This document shows, one piece after another, positions 1-12,600 of a DNA stretch of 64,000 nt. Below the pieces are notes generated by a model. That model was not told the origin of the DNA. It was given only the letters and a program-made list of their open reading frames with translations, and searched no databases. Position numbers and translations under genes: made by a program. The stretch is from Sipunculus nudus (lineage: Eukaryota > Annelida > Sipuncula > Golfingiida > Sipunculidae): positions 38,023,079-38,087,078 of the forward strand of contig CM049309.1 of NCBI GenBank assembly GCA_026874595.1. Direction: 5' to 3'. Numbering within the stretch: position 1 is the first letter of the stretch; each line of letters begins with the position of its first letter.

Positions 1-1035
1 GAACTCAAAAGCTTGATGATCGATTCACTTTTTTGACGTTCTCGTGACATATTTCCATTTTACAGCGGTATAATATTATTCTAATTTGTAATTTATTCAT
101 CTATTATGAAGAAACGAAAGCTATTGATGATAAGATTGTATCATATGTATGACTTCTGTAAAAGCTTTGAAAAAAAACGGGCACTACATACTTCATAACC
201 CAGGTTATACTCGACGTAACGTTGATTTTTTAAATGAAAACTGTCACATGTTTATCTTAAATCAAAAGCCATCCTAGTCACGTAGTTTGTAATGGAAAGG
301 TAATGTATTATTTCCACATCGGAGACTTTTTATTGATTATGTTCAGTGGCGTCAATTATTTTCAGGGGTGGGGGGATGATTCGGAGGATAATCTTGTAGG
401 AAGGATATATGGCAGGGAGTATGATCACATTCATCATCCCTCTTGCATAATACGCTCGTCGTGTATCTGATGTCCTCTGACCTCTTTAAGTAGGCGGAAA
501 TGATGAGGCGGTAATTCAGATGAGGAATTCTATCGATAAACATGTATAATGAATTTCATGAAAATCCATAGGATTTTTGGTAAGTCTCCAACGTGCGGTC
601 ACCTCGGACCTCATTAAATATGCACGGATTTTTTTTGGAAATCGAACTTAGGCGAGATCTTTTATGGATTAACTTTTTTTATGAGTTTTATCAAAATCCA
701 TCATATTCTTCATAAGTTTTTGGCGGCGACACCACAAAGTAGCCTAGTAACCCGTGACCTTAATAAATATTTTGGATTTTGCCCATGATCGAACTCGAGC
801 GAGATAATCGGTTGGCAAGTAGTAATAGTGAGTTTCCTGAAAATCCATCAAAGCCACGGTAAGTTATCGCGGCGACAATAACAGTTAACAGACGGACGGA
901 CGGACGGACGGACAGTGTTATATCATAATACTCTAATACTCCCACCATGTGACCGGCGTATAAAAGTCTTGGGGATATATACCACCAGCCCCCCCCCCCC
1001 CCCTTGTATTAACGCCCCTGATTCTGTTTTTGAAG
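1..1035. other. Intron of gene A: degenerate tandem repeat and GGAC run
   Basis: Bases 556-925 hold about three degenerate units of roughly 150 bp sharing 'gaaaatccat', 'ggcggcgacaa' and 'atcgaactcgagcgagat', ending in (GGAC)n at 891-914. No P450 exon was found here; bases 1-550 show nothing recognisable. Confidence 0.55.
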
Positions 1036-1183
1036 ATACATGGATATTTATGAATATCATCTCCCTGCACCACAATGCCGACGTCTGGGAGGATCCTGAG
1101 AAGTACGATCCCCTCAGGTTCACCACAGAAAATTCTACAGGCCGTTCTCCTCATGCGTATGTGCCTTTTGCCTCCGGACCGCG
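1036..1183 (+). CDS. Gene A penultimate coding exon (PxRF region)
   Basis: The acceptor follows a T-rich stretch ending TTTTTGAAG and the donor is CGCG|GTAAGT. It encodes DTWIFMNIISLHHNADVWED onward to FASGPR. A 15-base poly-C run (989-1003) lies about 33 bases before the acceptor. Confidence 0.88.
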
Positions 1184-4100
1184 GTAAGTCAGATGGATAA
1201 TTTATGGAAATATTTATAGGGCTACATGATCACAAATAAACATGTTGAATTAACACGAAAAACAGCATCTTTTCTTTGAAATAAATTGCCGTTTACTCAC
1301 ACACAGAACCATCACAAGGCGTTAAACATCTGTATGGTAGGTACTGCGACTGTGTGCTTGGATGGTTTTGCTGGAAACCTTTTCTATATATAGAAAACCG
1401 AACTGATAATATGAACGAATAGGCACAATATTGCTCCAAATTGTTTTCCTTTAATTCCTGTTTTCTGATTCCGCCATTAGATATTGTTTTAAAATATTGC
1501 CATTAAGTAAGTCCCTTACTGACACATTAGCACCCTTCCTCCATAAGTCGTTTCTGCTATAAACGAACCTCCTATGTGACGGCCGGGACTTCTCGTTTCA
1601 GCTGACAAACCTCCAATCTTTCGACAGAGATACGAATCTGTACTGCCTGGGCACTGTTTGGCGGTCCGGACTACTTGTCTAACTATCAAACTTTAGAACC
1701 AACATTTTTTACATTTCAAGGAAACACCTTTTGTTTACATTTCACATGCGTATGCTTACAACATTTTACCTATTCTGTAAAGTCCTTATAACAAAAACAC
1801 CAATGTAGTTTATGTAGTTTGCCTAAGTTGGCCTCTCAGTCTATAAGTGGGGGACCGAACATGATAAAATAACTATTTCTATTTCAAATTAATGCAAAAG
1901 TTTACTTTTGGTATAAATTTAAAGTTTAGGTTCAAACTGACAACTTTAGTCAAAGAGGACAACGATCAGTCCAATAGGTTGCGCTTTGGGCTTTGATAAA
2001 CTTGACACCTCTATGACGACTTAAATGAAAAACTAGACGGTTCAAATCGTAAGAATCGATGGCCCAGTTTGATTATATTTGGTGAAAAGTGCCTTTGAAA
2101 AAGAGACCGTGTGGATAGTGGTAAGTTCATGGCCACTATTTGGTGTTGGTGCCTTTAGGAGAGTAAAACAATGAGAAAACAGGTCAAGCAAACATATTCC
2201 AAATCTCATTGTTTTATCATATAACATAATTGCCAATAAAAATATAAATATAGATTTTACTTTAAATGAGCCCAATTCCTGGGGGAAAACATTTTTTCTA
2301 TCTATTTTTCAACTGAAAACATGAGGTTTGTGATTTGTCAAACACTATCCGCACATCTATGAGCACTGTCAACTCGGCAGTATCGTCACAGACTGGGATC
2401 CCCTGTGACTAAAAATTCTAGACATCGATAAAAGCACAGTATTTCTGTCCCTGTCAGTACCATATTTGCAGCAGAGAATGAAAAAAACATTCATCACTAG
2501 ATCGGAGTTGTGATGAAATTCAGTCCATGATGTCACAAGTGTACCAGCCAATCAAATCAGGGAAAAGTCTTGGATCTGGATGAAATCCTCCCTTTACACG
2601 ACAAACGCACGTGGAATAAGCCAAAAAGGCCTACTCGGTTGGACATACATGAAACCTTGTATGTAATATATCTAAAAGTTCATAATCAATAAAAGATCTA
2701 TTCTCCATCTTAAATTTCACATTGTGGTCATTTTTTTTTCAAATTGTTCATGTAATGAATTATTAATTTAATTATCTTTCAATTATATTTTTTAATATTG
2801 AGAGAAATATTCATCATTATAACGTTGATGCTGGTAACCCAATTCGTGTTACATGTTTTTAAGTTTGCCTGAGCGCATTAATGTGTCCTTGCATGCATTT
2901 TCTGTTTGTTTGGGAAAAAAGTTTCACTCTAACAAGGTAATTTTAGAATATTGCAAGGAATTAAGCATTTATGTTGAAGTTGACAAAATTTGAATATATA
3001 TATGGTAATTTGCTTTGAAATACAGAGATGATATCGGAAATTTATGTCGACAGAAGGCTGCGTTTATAATAAATGTATAAATCATTAAAATTAGATTAAT
3101 ATGATTGTTCTAGAAGATACAGGGAAATCACTCATACTAATCATATTTTATCTGTTGATGTCAAATATTAAAACGTTTTTAAACTGTTGTCAGTTTAAGG
3201 GCATAAAGTCATATTCACGCAGCGTGTTTTGTACGGATAAAATGCATGTAAATACGATTGCAGCGCTCCAGCCGGGCGCTACTGACACAAATGTTTTGAA
3301 ACTGAACAATCAAAACATATGTTGAAGCCACTTTTTCATATTACTGAATATCAGCAAAGAACAACTAATGATACAACTAACATATATTTAGATTAGTTTT
3401 ATGGTATTCTGATTAGGTCATTTTTTTTAGAAGAAATGATATTACTCACCTTAATTTCAAAGTATTTTTATTTACCTTTTTTCATAAATTTAACCCAGAT
3501 TCCATTCTGAAAAGTAAATTCATATTTTTTTTATTAATTTTTATTATTTTTTTCTATCATGTACTTATTTTCGAAAAAAATGACCATCACGTTCAACTTA
3601 GTTTAAAAGTATTGTTTGTATGATGACGGCAAAAAAAGGGCTTTGAACTCTGCTTTTTTAATTTTTTTTCTTTCAATTTTATATTTTCAAACATCCATAC
3701 ATATTTCTTTTTTTTATCTCTAGGGGCTCACTTTTCTGGTTTTCCCATAAATGTTCAAAACTACTTATGATAATTACAAAGGGAACGGTAGCTTGGGTTG
3801 TTAAGGGTTTTGTTAACTTGTAGTTTTTGCATAAATGATGCATAAATCTTGCATATTTGATCCCCCTTATTGAACGTAAAACTGTCTGATCAGTTATAGA
3901 TTTTAATAATGATATTAAATCACATGAAAGTATTACAGACTAAATTGAAACTGGGTTTGAAAAAAAGCGTCATGTATTACAACAAACACAACTAAAGGTG
4001 ATTGTTATTTATAAAATACAGCACTTCGAAAGGTACGATGAACTTTATCCATTTTGACACAGGTATAAGATCCTGAAGTTACAGATGGAATATCGAAGGT

Positions 4101-5472
4101 GGGGGAGGGCTTGTCAGATGGTTTATTCAAGCCAACTTTACATCATCTTTGACTTTTAACCATGGTATTTCGGTATCTCCAAGATAGCCCAAGGTAGTAT
4201 TGTAGAGTCAAACAGTGGTATAGGTATACTGACAGAGTACAAGACACAAAGGCAGCCGACATTATAGGGTACAAGAGATAATTATTAACAGTTCGACACT
4301 CATTTAAGAATTTTAAAACAAAGTAGAAAGTTGGGAAAAAAGAATGAAAGAGAAATATATTTATTGACAAAACATCCAGTAATGACAAGAAGTATAGGCT
4401 TCCACAAATCATTATTCTCCGCATCGTATTCCCTTTGCTTTATAACTTTATATGCACAAAATGGCCAAGAACAGGCTCTGCATCCGGAGATTCTTTTCGT
4501 CTTTATTGCTTGGTACGTCCATGAGGCACTTTCCTTGTGACAATAATGCCCCGGATTTGAATGAAGAAAAAACTTTTGAATAATACTGTCTCTTCATGTT
4601 AAAGGATATTTATTTATGTCTAAGGAATGAGAACTCTGAAAACTTCATTTTACATTTAGATGATTATGTGAAGTGAATACCCCGAAAGCCCTTCAAACGA
4701 AGCTAAGAACAATTCATACAATGCATCTGGTGGATTGACTAGATTTAACCACCATTCATTTCCCGATGATTTTCCCCTCTTGCTACCTTATAAACTCAGT
4801 ACTTTTACAAAGTAATTTATCATTCTCACAATTTTTAGGTTATTCATAATTAGGAAATGAAACGATTTATAATTAAATCAGAATTCACCGTATCCAAGAG
4901 AAGTACATGTGGAAACTGCATTCCCGTTTTATCAAGTCACAACACGTCTAAGGCACTGTCTGTCCAGGCCTTTCATTTTGTCTGACAACTTGTTCAATGA
5001 CAAAATCGACATGCGCCTTGTTTCAAGTTGGCACTTTTTAGGATGACCAAATACTTCCGCTCTCACTCTTTCAAGGGGAATTAGTCATCAGAAAGGGTTC
5101 AGTTTATACAGAATTATCGTTATCCCTTCGAACTAAAGTTATTGATTAAACATAAGCTTTAATTTGTTACCAAACCGTGAACCGTTGCATCAATTTGAAA
5201 TGACTGGTTGCCGGGGCACCCCAATATCACACATCACTGTATATCACACACACACGTATGGTCACTCTCAATGTTTGTTAACTTATATTTTTTTCATCAG
5301 AAACTGCATCGGCCAAAATTTTGCCCTGAGTGAGCTGAAGACATGTGCTGCCCTCTTGCTGAAATACTTTGAATTTGAAGAACAGGAAGAGCCAATACCG
5401 AGTCAGCAACTTGTGCTGCAGGCAAAGAATGGAATTTATCTGAAAGTCAAGGAACGTACCGTAAATGGTTAA
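1036..5472 (+). CDS. Gene A: CYP4-family cytochrome P450, 3' part (last two coding exons)
   Basis: C-terminal part of a microsomal P450 monooxygenase of family 4, expected to omega-hydroxylate fatty acids at the ER membrane. Coding parts are 1036-1183 and 5301-5472. The first exon encodes the segment after the K-helix (TWIFMNI, then YDPLRF, the PxRF motif) up to FASGPR. The second starts at the haem loop (NCIGQNFA, Cys ligand) and ends at TAA 5470-5472. The split arginine codon (CG|A) and the 148 nt penultimate exon match gene B exactly. Upstream exons lie off the left edge; I find none of them in bases 1-1035. The protein ends VKERTVNG, four residues beyond the gene B end. Family-level function is established for CYP4; the substrate is inference. 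Confidence 0.9.
1600..1850 (+). repeat. Dispersed repeat R1, copy 1
   Basis: It shares 'cggactacttgtct', 'acatttcaaggaaacacc', 'gcgtatgcttacaac' and 'aaaaacaccaatgt' with the reverse complement of 21400-21650. Non-coding, probably a transposon fragment. Confidence 0.65.
2290..2600 (+). repeat. Dispersed repeat R2, copy 1
   Basis: About 300 bp in direct orientation to 18120-18450. Shared blocks include 'aaaagcacagtatttctg' and 'gttcagtccat(g/a)atgtcaca'. It lies in a gene A intron; the second copy lies in gene B intron 7. Confidence 0.7.
5301..5472 (+). CDS. Gene A last exon (haem-binding loop, stop)
   Basis: The acceptor is TTTTTTTCATCAG. The exon opens with [20 protein letters not shown], containing the cysteine thiolate ligand, and ends at TAA. 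It is highly similar to the last exon of gene B. Confidence 0.9.
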
Positions 5473-5879
5473 TGATGCGAAATCAAACTTCACGATGGAC
5501 AGGTATATATATAAATATATATATATAAATTTGTCCCACATGCGGCGTATTTTCCTTTGTTCTAACTGTACGTTCAAATCTGCTTGCATCACAGGGACAT
5601 GAAAAGTGACCATGCAAGTGTAGTTGCATGGCGACTTCTCAAATATGGCATAGAACTGGTGCGTAGCCAAAAAAAAATATCACGCGTGACCTTCGACCAA
5701 GGAGGTGGAGCATGTGGGACAAATCAGTTATAGCTTGGCTTGTGCTAATCATGGCAGGCTCGCCTAAACGGCTCGCCAGCCATGTGACACAATCCTCGCA
5801 AACCTCACGGCTTGCATAACATTACATTGGGCTATAACCAATACTTATATATTTATATTTATATATAGCATATGCATTT

Positions 5880-6560
5880 ATCGGTTCAGTGCACCATTTA
5901 AGGCCTAGCCTTTATAAATATTCTTTTTCATTGGCAAAAGGTTTCATAGGTATAACTACAGTTTTTTCTACATTTACTTTTGATCAAGGTATTATTTTTA
6001 ATTCTTTAAAAAATTCTTGAAGTTCTTTAATACCTTGAGTGCCTCCAATATGGGTAACAGCTGCGTCATCTGCATACTGAATCAATATGTGTTAAGAACC
6101 TCCTATATTTAAAACTTTAATTTTACCTGGTATTTCTTATATAAACAGCCATTGTTTTTTAGGCAAGTATAAACAGATATGGTGATAATGGACAGCCTTA
6201 CCCAACACCTCGATTTATGGAAAAGTATGAAGTAGCCCATCCCCAATTTCTAACACAACTGTTAATATCTGAATAAATTTTTTGAATCCATTTTCTAAAA
6301 TTTGGTCAATTCAGTTAAACTCAAAAGCTTTTTCAAGGTCTATTACTATCAGGTAACTTTTTTATCTTATGTTTATATGAATGTGCAAATATACCTGTAA
6401 TTTTTTATAATATTTTCTCCAATATATCTATTTTTCATGAAACCAGTCTGATCAGGATAATTAATTGTCTCGTGTTGTCCTGAGTGTATTAGCGAAAGTT
6501 TTAGCAATTATTTAATAATCAGTGTTTAGTAGAGACAGAGGACGCCAGTTCTTTAATAAA
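5880..6560 (-). mobile_element. Decayed L1-like LINE reverse transcriptase
   Basis: Reading the minus strand across frameshifts and stops gives NWRPLSLLNTDY (about 6515-6550), LIVIDLEKAFEF, then IQYADDAAVTHIGG with the YADD catalytic motif at 6065-6076, and NVEKTVVIPMKPFAN. The motif order and spacing are those of a non-LTR retrotransposon RT. It is inactive, with many stops. A stretch at 6735-6840, upstream on the same strand, is about 75-80 percent alike by eye to 25370-25475 and probably belongs to the same family. Confidence 0.8.
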
Positions 6561-7054
6561 AGATAATCTTTTCCTATTTGGGATCGAGGCAGATAATACC
6601 TTGTAATATGGAAAGCGGTACAATATCATTGGAAAATGAAATAGCAAGTTGATAAAGTAGTCTTCAATATAATCCCATTATATCCCATAAAATTCAGCTA
6701 AATATCAATCAGGTCGAGCTGTCTTATTCATTACAGGAATTTTGCAATATGTTACACTTATGTTAATTTAAAGGAAATTCGCTTTCGATTAAGATAACCA
6801 TGTGCTATTTGTATTCATGTCTATTTTAATAATAAATAAAATCAGTTACAGCTTTCACTAAATTGAGTGGTGTTTTGATCGAAATAATCTTTTCATTCGG
6901 TCTTCGTATGCACCGGATGTCGGTACCGCATCAGACAATTCTCCTAATATTAAAGAACACCTGTTATGCGAAACGATTTCGTCTGTTGTTATTGCGAGAA
7001 AAGCGAATACAGTGAAGAGCGTGAACGATACCACTGTCAATCAGGGCTCGTAAT

Positions 7055-7120
7055 AATGCCTTTCCGCCTGTCTAAGACAGGCAAAAACATGAACGGAAGG
7101 CATTTTTTCTTTTTTTTTTA
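7055..7120 (+). other. Hairpin followed by T-tract
   Basis: AATGCCTTTCCG (7055-7066) pairs with CGGAAGGCATT (7094-7104), with an inner CCTGTC/GACAGG stem, followed by a T-rich run. It could be a small structured transcript ended by an RNA polymerase III type T-run, or chance. Confidence 0.35.
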
Positions 7121-7499
7121 CCAATTCCGTTGGAAAGGTGAACTTCAAAATGTTTCCCGAATCAGAGATAAGGAAAATACATTGGAAAACCCAAGCTTCC
7201 CTGATACCCCGCGTATACTATAACTTGGCATGCTAATGAAATCATACACCTCAGTGATTTGCATAGCAGCAGACCCATAGTCTAAATAGAAAATCTAATC
7301 CCCGATCCCATTTTATTTTTTAAAGGTAATACGTTAATGGGTACTCAGTCACAGCGATCATAACAAAAAGATATGGTGTCTAGTGTCGCAAATGGACGCA
7401 GGTTAACCGTTCCTCAGATATGTCAAAACGGAAGTGATTGATTGAAATTTTGATATGAATTTAAGATGCATCTATAGGTGAAAGACAAATTTTCAAGAC

Positions 7500-7740
7500 T
7501 TTTATAAAATATGTGTGACATCAAAAGAATATTACTAAAAATGTGTGTGAAAACCTAAACTATTACAAAAACTGTGTGATATACAAAAATATTACAAAAA
7601 TGTGTGACAGACAAATATATTACAAAAAAATGTGTGTGACAACCAAAAATATTGCAAAAAAATGTGTGTGTGACATACAATAATAGTCTAAATATGTGTG
7701 ACAACCAAAAATATTACAAAATGTGCGTGACAACAGTAAA
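7500..7740 (+). repeat. Minisatellite, about 30-35 bp unit
   Basis: About seven degenerate copies of 'aaaatattacaaaaatgtg' followed by 'tgtgacaacc'. Confidence 0.8.
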
Positions 7741-8307
7741 ATAAGGAAACCTGTTGATCAAATCTAAGACTGCAAGAATCCATCGGACAACTGATGCATT
7801 ACTTCAGAGCGGTTTGATTATCAAAATATTTCAATATTTCAGTCTAGAATCACATTTTTTTACCTTTAGACATATCAAGAATATACACGATTAAATCGAT
7901 GACTTTTGTCTAACAAACAAAGTCACTTTATATTCTGCATAAGATACTAGTGCAGTAATACATAAGAAAATTTAATTATTTCTACATAAAATTTTGGATC
8001 AAACTGATGTTTATATTAGCATCATTTCTGAGGAAAACGTAAAGTAGCTATAACTTTCATACAGAAATAAAGACTTATTGCAATAATTGAAACAAGAATC
8101 GAATCAATAGGTAATAATTGATATTTCCACGGGGTAACACAATTTAAACATCATTATATGGGTTTTCGCTTTAGCTATCGGCATCAATTTATCGTTAAGG
8201 GTGGGGTGTGACTCGCACGTATTAAAGTGAACGCAGTTTGGACAACTTTTCTTATAAAGAAATACACACACATGCTGTTTTCAGGGGGGAAACAGCCATC
8301 TACATGT

Positions 8308-8605
8308 CTGACACCAGTCTGACACACCCTGATGACACAAACCAGCCACCATTCAATGATGAGACCTGTCGGCTACACCTTGATGACACCAACCCGCCAC
8401 CACTCTCTGATGAGACCAGTCGGGCACACCTGTTGACACCAATCCGCCGCCAACCTGTAATGAGACCAATCGGCCACACCTGGGTCGGTGTCATCGTGGT
8501 TTGCCCGTCGCATTGCAGAGTGGCGGCGTGTTGTACGTGTCATCAAGGTGTGGCCGACTGGTTTCACCAGAGAGTTGCGGCGGGTTGGTGTCATCAGGGC
8601 CTATA
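8308..8605. repeat. Fold-back built from a 51 bp unit (3 direct, 2 inverted copies)
   Basis: Direct units start near 8329, 8380 and 8432 (core 'gatgacaccaacccgcc'); inverted units occupy about 8484-8535 and 8538-8602. An ORF across it (8238-8606) is open only because the repeat lacks stops. Confidence 0.8.
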
Positions 8606-8719
8606 ATCCTTGTTGGCATTAAATGACGGTCACAAGCAATAATAAAGGTCAAGGTCACAAACAGCAGATTGCGCAAACACCGTTTAGGGATTGTTGGATT
8701 CAAAATCTGACCCCCATAA

Positions 8720-9090
8720 TTCCTCGGGGCTTTTAAATACACCAGCGGCGTAGGTATGTCGGGCGCAGATCCAGGACTGTTTGCATGGTGGGGGGGGGGT
8801 GTGTCAACGGGTGTCATTGTGTGATTCCGAGCAATTTACCCGTTATGGTTTAAAATTTGTCTAAAAAGTTTGGTTGGTAGCGGGGGAGGGGGGGGGTGTG
8901 GTGGAAATCCGCGCCGGAATGTAGGAAAGACGACAATATAGTCTATGTTTTATTTTTTTGGGGGGGGGGGGTCTGGAGTTTTTGAGGGCAAAGACTTAGC
9001 GGAATAAGCAATATTTTTAGCACTCGCATAAAGGTGAAGGCGTTTCCTTGAAATGTAAACAAATTTTGATATTCAAATTTGATATTAACC
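8720..9090 (-). repeat. Dispersed repeat R1, copy 2 (interrupted by poly-G/C)
   Basis: 8722-8757 ('taaatacaccagcggcgtag') matches the start of the 21400 copy, and 9000-9085 matches its distal part ('tttccttgaaatgtaaacaa'). The middle carries G runs at 8791-8800, 8888-8898 and 8957-8970. Confidence 0.6.
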
Positions 9091-9511
9091 CCCCCCCCCA
9101 CCCCCCCCCCCCCCCCACCCCCGGCCAATGTTTAATTGTCAGCTTTTGTGTCACTGAATAGATTACATGAGTTTACGTGACCACTCAACCTCTGTGCACT
9201 GCTTTCGGTATAATTTGTGTCCCACTGCACATAAAAAACCTAAACGCTGGGCAGTGCACTTTGGTTTGTTGGTACTTGTAGGCAAGTACACATATTCTGT
9301 GTTTCACTAATAAAAACTTGCGACAATTTAGAGTTGCGAGACTCAGGCTGGAAAATGGAGAAAAAAGAGGGCATCTGCGTGGACCACATCAGTTTCCTGT
9401 GTCGAATGAACAACCCGGACGTTTAATATAGCCACGAGCATTATTATTATCATTTTATCAGCGACATAACTTACTTCCAAGCTGTTGACTGTGTAGTGTG
9501 GTAGAACCAAC

Positions 9512-9691
9512 ATGGCGTCCATCTTAACATGGGTCCTGCCCGCGTCGGCTGCGGGACTATTGATATGGACGCTGATCATCGCCGTTGTCATTCAGATCTT
9601 TCTGAAGCTCCTGAACAGATGGAAAGGAGATGCAGCCCTAAGTGGTGTCCCGAGACCTGCAGGTCACTGGCTGCTTGGTAATGCGCCTCAG
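9512..9691 (+). CDS. Gene B exon 1: membrane anchor
   Basis: Sixty codons from ATG in a GCCRCC-poor but acceptable context (AACATGG) to CAG|GTATCG. It encodes a hydrophobic helix and the hinge ending [10 protein letters not shown]. The start is supported by gene C, whose first exon begins MAS at the same point and is also 180 nt. Confidence 0.9.
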
Positions 9692-12600
9692 GTATCGTAG
9701 GTTTGTAATGTACACACAAAAATAACCGTGTTACTTGTCATGTATTTATATTAAAGAGGCCTATTCTGATAACTGACATATACAAACTAAAGATAATTCC
9801 TGGAAACTTCCATAGAAATGGGCCGGAAATGCTGATCCAACCGCACCTCGGCTGAACGTTTAGTTTATATCCACTTGTTTATAACATTTGGGGTACACAG
9901 CAGTATAATCCAAAAACATTCAACAAAGACACCTGGAAACTAGTCAGAGCAACCAGAGTTTTGCAAAGTTTTTCCATCAACTAACGACCTTTTAACTTCT
10001 GTGCATATGCACTTCAGAAAAGGAACAACTTAGAGTTTACACTTTTACAAAAAGTGTAAAAAAAATTACTTAAGTTCTATAGAAAAGGGTAAGTAAACAG
10101 CTGCCTTTAATCACTGTTAACCTGTGCCAATCTAGTGAATCTGTCATTTGGTGAATCACTTAATCCGTTTATCTATTACTTTAATGATTTCTTTAATGAT
10201 TTTTTTTTTCAATATATGAACCACACTTAAACCGATAGATACAAATACGTTTTGTATGTTATAGAAGTATAGTATAGCATATAGTAGTGTCGTATATTGT
10301 AAACATATACTAATATGTATAATATATATATTGCATGTAGTATAATAATTATTGTTTTTAAGCCAAACTGGTGTTTCAAATATTCTGTAAATATTTGATG
10401 TTTAGCAGACTATTGTACATTAGTTTTATGATATATACCATTTGAGAAAAAGACAATATTTTACACAGTATTGTATATAAAAATATGTAATTTGAAATTT
10501 TGACCCCTAGATACAAGATAAGTATTGTCGGTAAAGCATCTTTACGTTCAGTATATGTTACCGTCAAAGTGTTGAAATTAGGTCATATGTATCCGCGCCA
10601 GTTATCATGATTTATAAGTCCCGTTTATATCAGGGCTGATATAAAAACTTGAATCCTGACTACAGCTTATAACGGAGTGCTCTTTAGTAACAATAAACCG
10701 TGTACTTCACTGACACTTTTTCATATTTTACTGAAACAAAGTGATACATTCATTCAAATGAAGCAGACATCGTAAAATCGCGTATATATACGTCATTATC
10801 CTCGCTGGGCCTATGATAGAATGATGTGGACCGGATTCAGAATGAATATGTAGCTTCACTGAAAGTTCGGCACAATAGAAACTCCGTGAATTCCGTCATT
10901 TTATGGGCACTGTTATGGATAAAAGGATACATTCCTTGGAAACCAGAAATTAGGTCTCTGTTACCCATATCCTCTGAGATATGATTCAATTGAATTGGGA
11001 TACCTCTTGAAAAATTTGGCATTCAGATGATAAAATTCCTTTTGTTAATGTCTTCCAACTTAGCTGAGCGTCATGACCCCCGGGTCACTTGTAAAGTATT
11101 ACACACGGTGTTTTCTACTTAATGGCCACATTAATGCTAATATTAACCATGTTTTCAAGCGGACTGGCTCTATTTCAGGCTGGATTATTTTCCAGATAGG
11201 GGACTCCCTAAAGGGTCTTGGGTATTTTATTTACTGGATAAAGCGACATGGTTCACCGTTCTGCCTCAGGATTGGACCATTCAGAAACGCCCTGGTGTTG
11301 TCAGACCCCGAATCCCTCATGACCATCTTAAACACAAGTGTTAAGACTGACTGTTGGAGAATCTTTTTTTACCTGTTGAAAAAAATCCCGACTGTTCCTT
11401 GAGAATTCAGTAACACACATACAGAAGACAGACACGCTAAAGAAATCCTAAAAAAAGCAGCTGAAACGTGTATATGAATATTTGATCATCTGATTCATAT
11501 GATACCATTTAAACTGAAACCCTTTTTATAACTGCTGTAAATTTTTGCTCATTCTGTGGATGGTCTGGAGATTATTTAAGACAAGTATTTTAACAGGGAA
11601 TCAGTAAAAATGTGCAAAAGTGTTTGGCTAGTATGGCCTAGTCGGCATGCGTTAAAGTAATAGTTCCAAGCCAATGAATAAGTAATACATTGTGCCACTA
11701 GATAAGAGTAAAGTATGTAATTCATCGTACCAACACATGGCTGCACATAACGGTCAAAGAGATGATAATCAGTGGCACCTGTCGCCACCTAGCTGAACTG
11801 AGGGTGTTTTTCCTGTGGGGTTTTCTGTGATCGCCATCTTCAAAATACCAATATGCCAACGTTAGGAAATGGTCAGGTTTTTCATCAGTCATGTGACTAT
11901 GCAAATATCAGGGAATAACGCGATTCACTGGGGAGGCAGTTAATATGAGCAACTAAAACAGTTCTTTTCACAGAACTAAAATCTAGACATGGACTTAGCT
12001 CTATTTTACAAATTTTGTTGCAAACATAAAAAATGTGCAAGTAACAAATTACCTAGCGCGTATGGCGTTTGGTTTTGTAGGTTTTGTAATAATATGTTGA
12101 CATATGAATAACCGTGTCCGCAGATATTCATATTCAGGGGGTCTATACTGATATTTGGCATATAATAACTTAAGATAATCCCTTGAACCTTTCATTCAAA
12201 TGGGCCAGAAAATGCCAACGCATATGGGCTGCTCGTTTTGTTTATATCATCAAGCTAAAAAATCCACCCCAGACGCATTATATGATTCTTTTTATTCAGA
12301 AAAACTAACTCTCTAAAATAAATTAATGTGTACACAAAGTATGCCAGAACTTACATATGTTCAATATAAAGGGTAGGTGAATAGCTGCCTTCAATTTGAA
12401 AACACTTTGGTATGGGCTTTAACTTAGGCCCATCGAGTGAATCTGTGTTTTGGTGTTTCATAAAAACCGTTAAAACATGTTCTTTGATGTCTATCTATAT
12501 ATCTATATATTCAATGAATATGCTTTAGGGCATAGCGGTAAAGCTTTCGGTAATAGCTGTATTATTTCAGCACTGCATATATAGGTCAAAACTTAAGGTT

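Larger units (their letters stand above)
1184..5300. other. Last intron of gene A, with two dispersed-repeat copies
   Basis: AT-rich. It contains a repeat at about 1600-1850 (inverted copies at 8720-9090 and 21400-21650) and another at about 2290-2600 (direct copy at 18120-18450). The rest (2600-5300) shows no gene; short ORFs there lack family resemblance. Confidence 0.5.
5473..9511. other. Gene A to gene B intergenic region
   Basis: About 4 kb holding a decayed LINE (5880-6560), a hairpin with T-tract (7055-7120), a minisatellite (7500-7740), a fold-back (8308-8605), repeat R1 (8720-9090) and poly-C/G runs. No gene is evident. A weak TATA-like CATAAAAAA lies near 9229, upstream of gene B. 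Confidence 0.55.

Noticed and set aside
7500-7740. CRISPR-like array
   Set aside because: Units are adjacent and degenerate without unique spacers; the genome is eukaryotic.
8238-8606. 122-codon ORF as a cysteine/histidine-rich protein
   Set aside because: It is entirely inside the fold-back repeat; the opposite strand is equally open.
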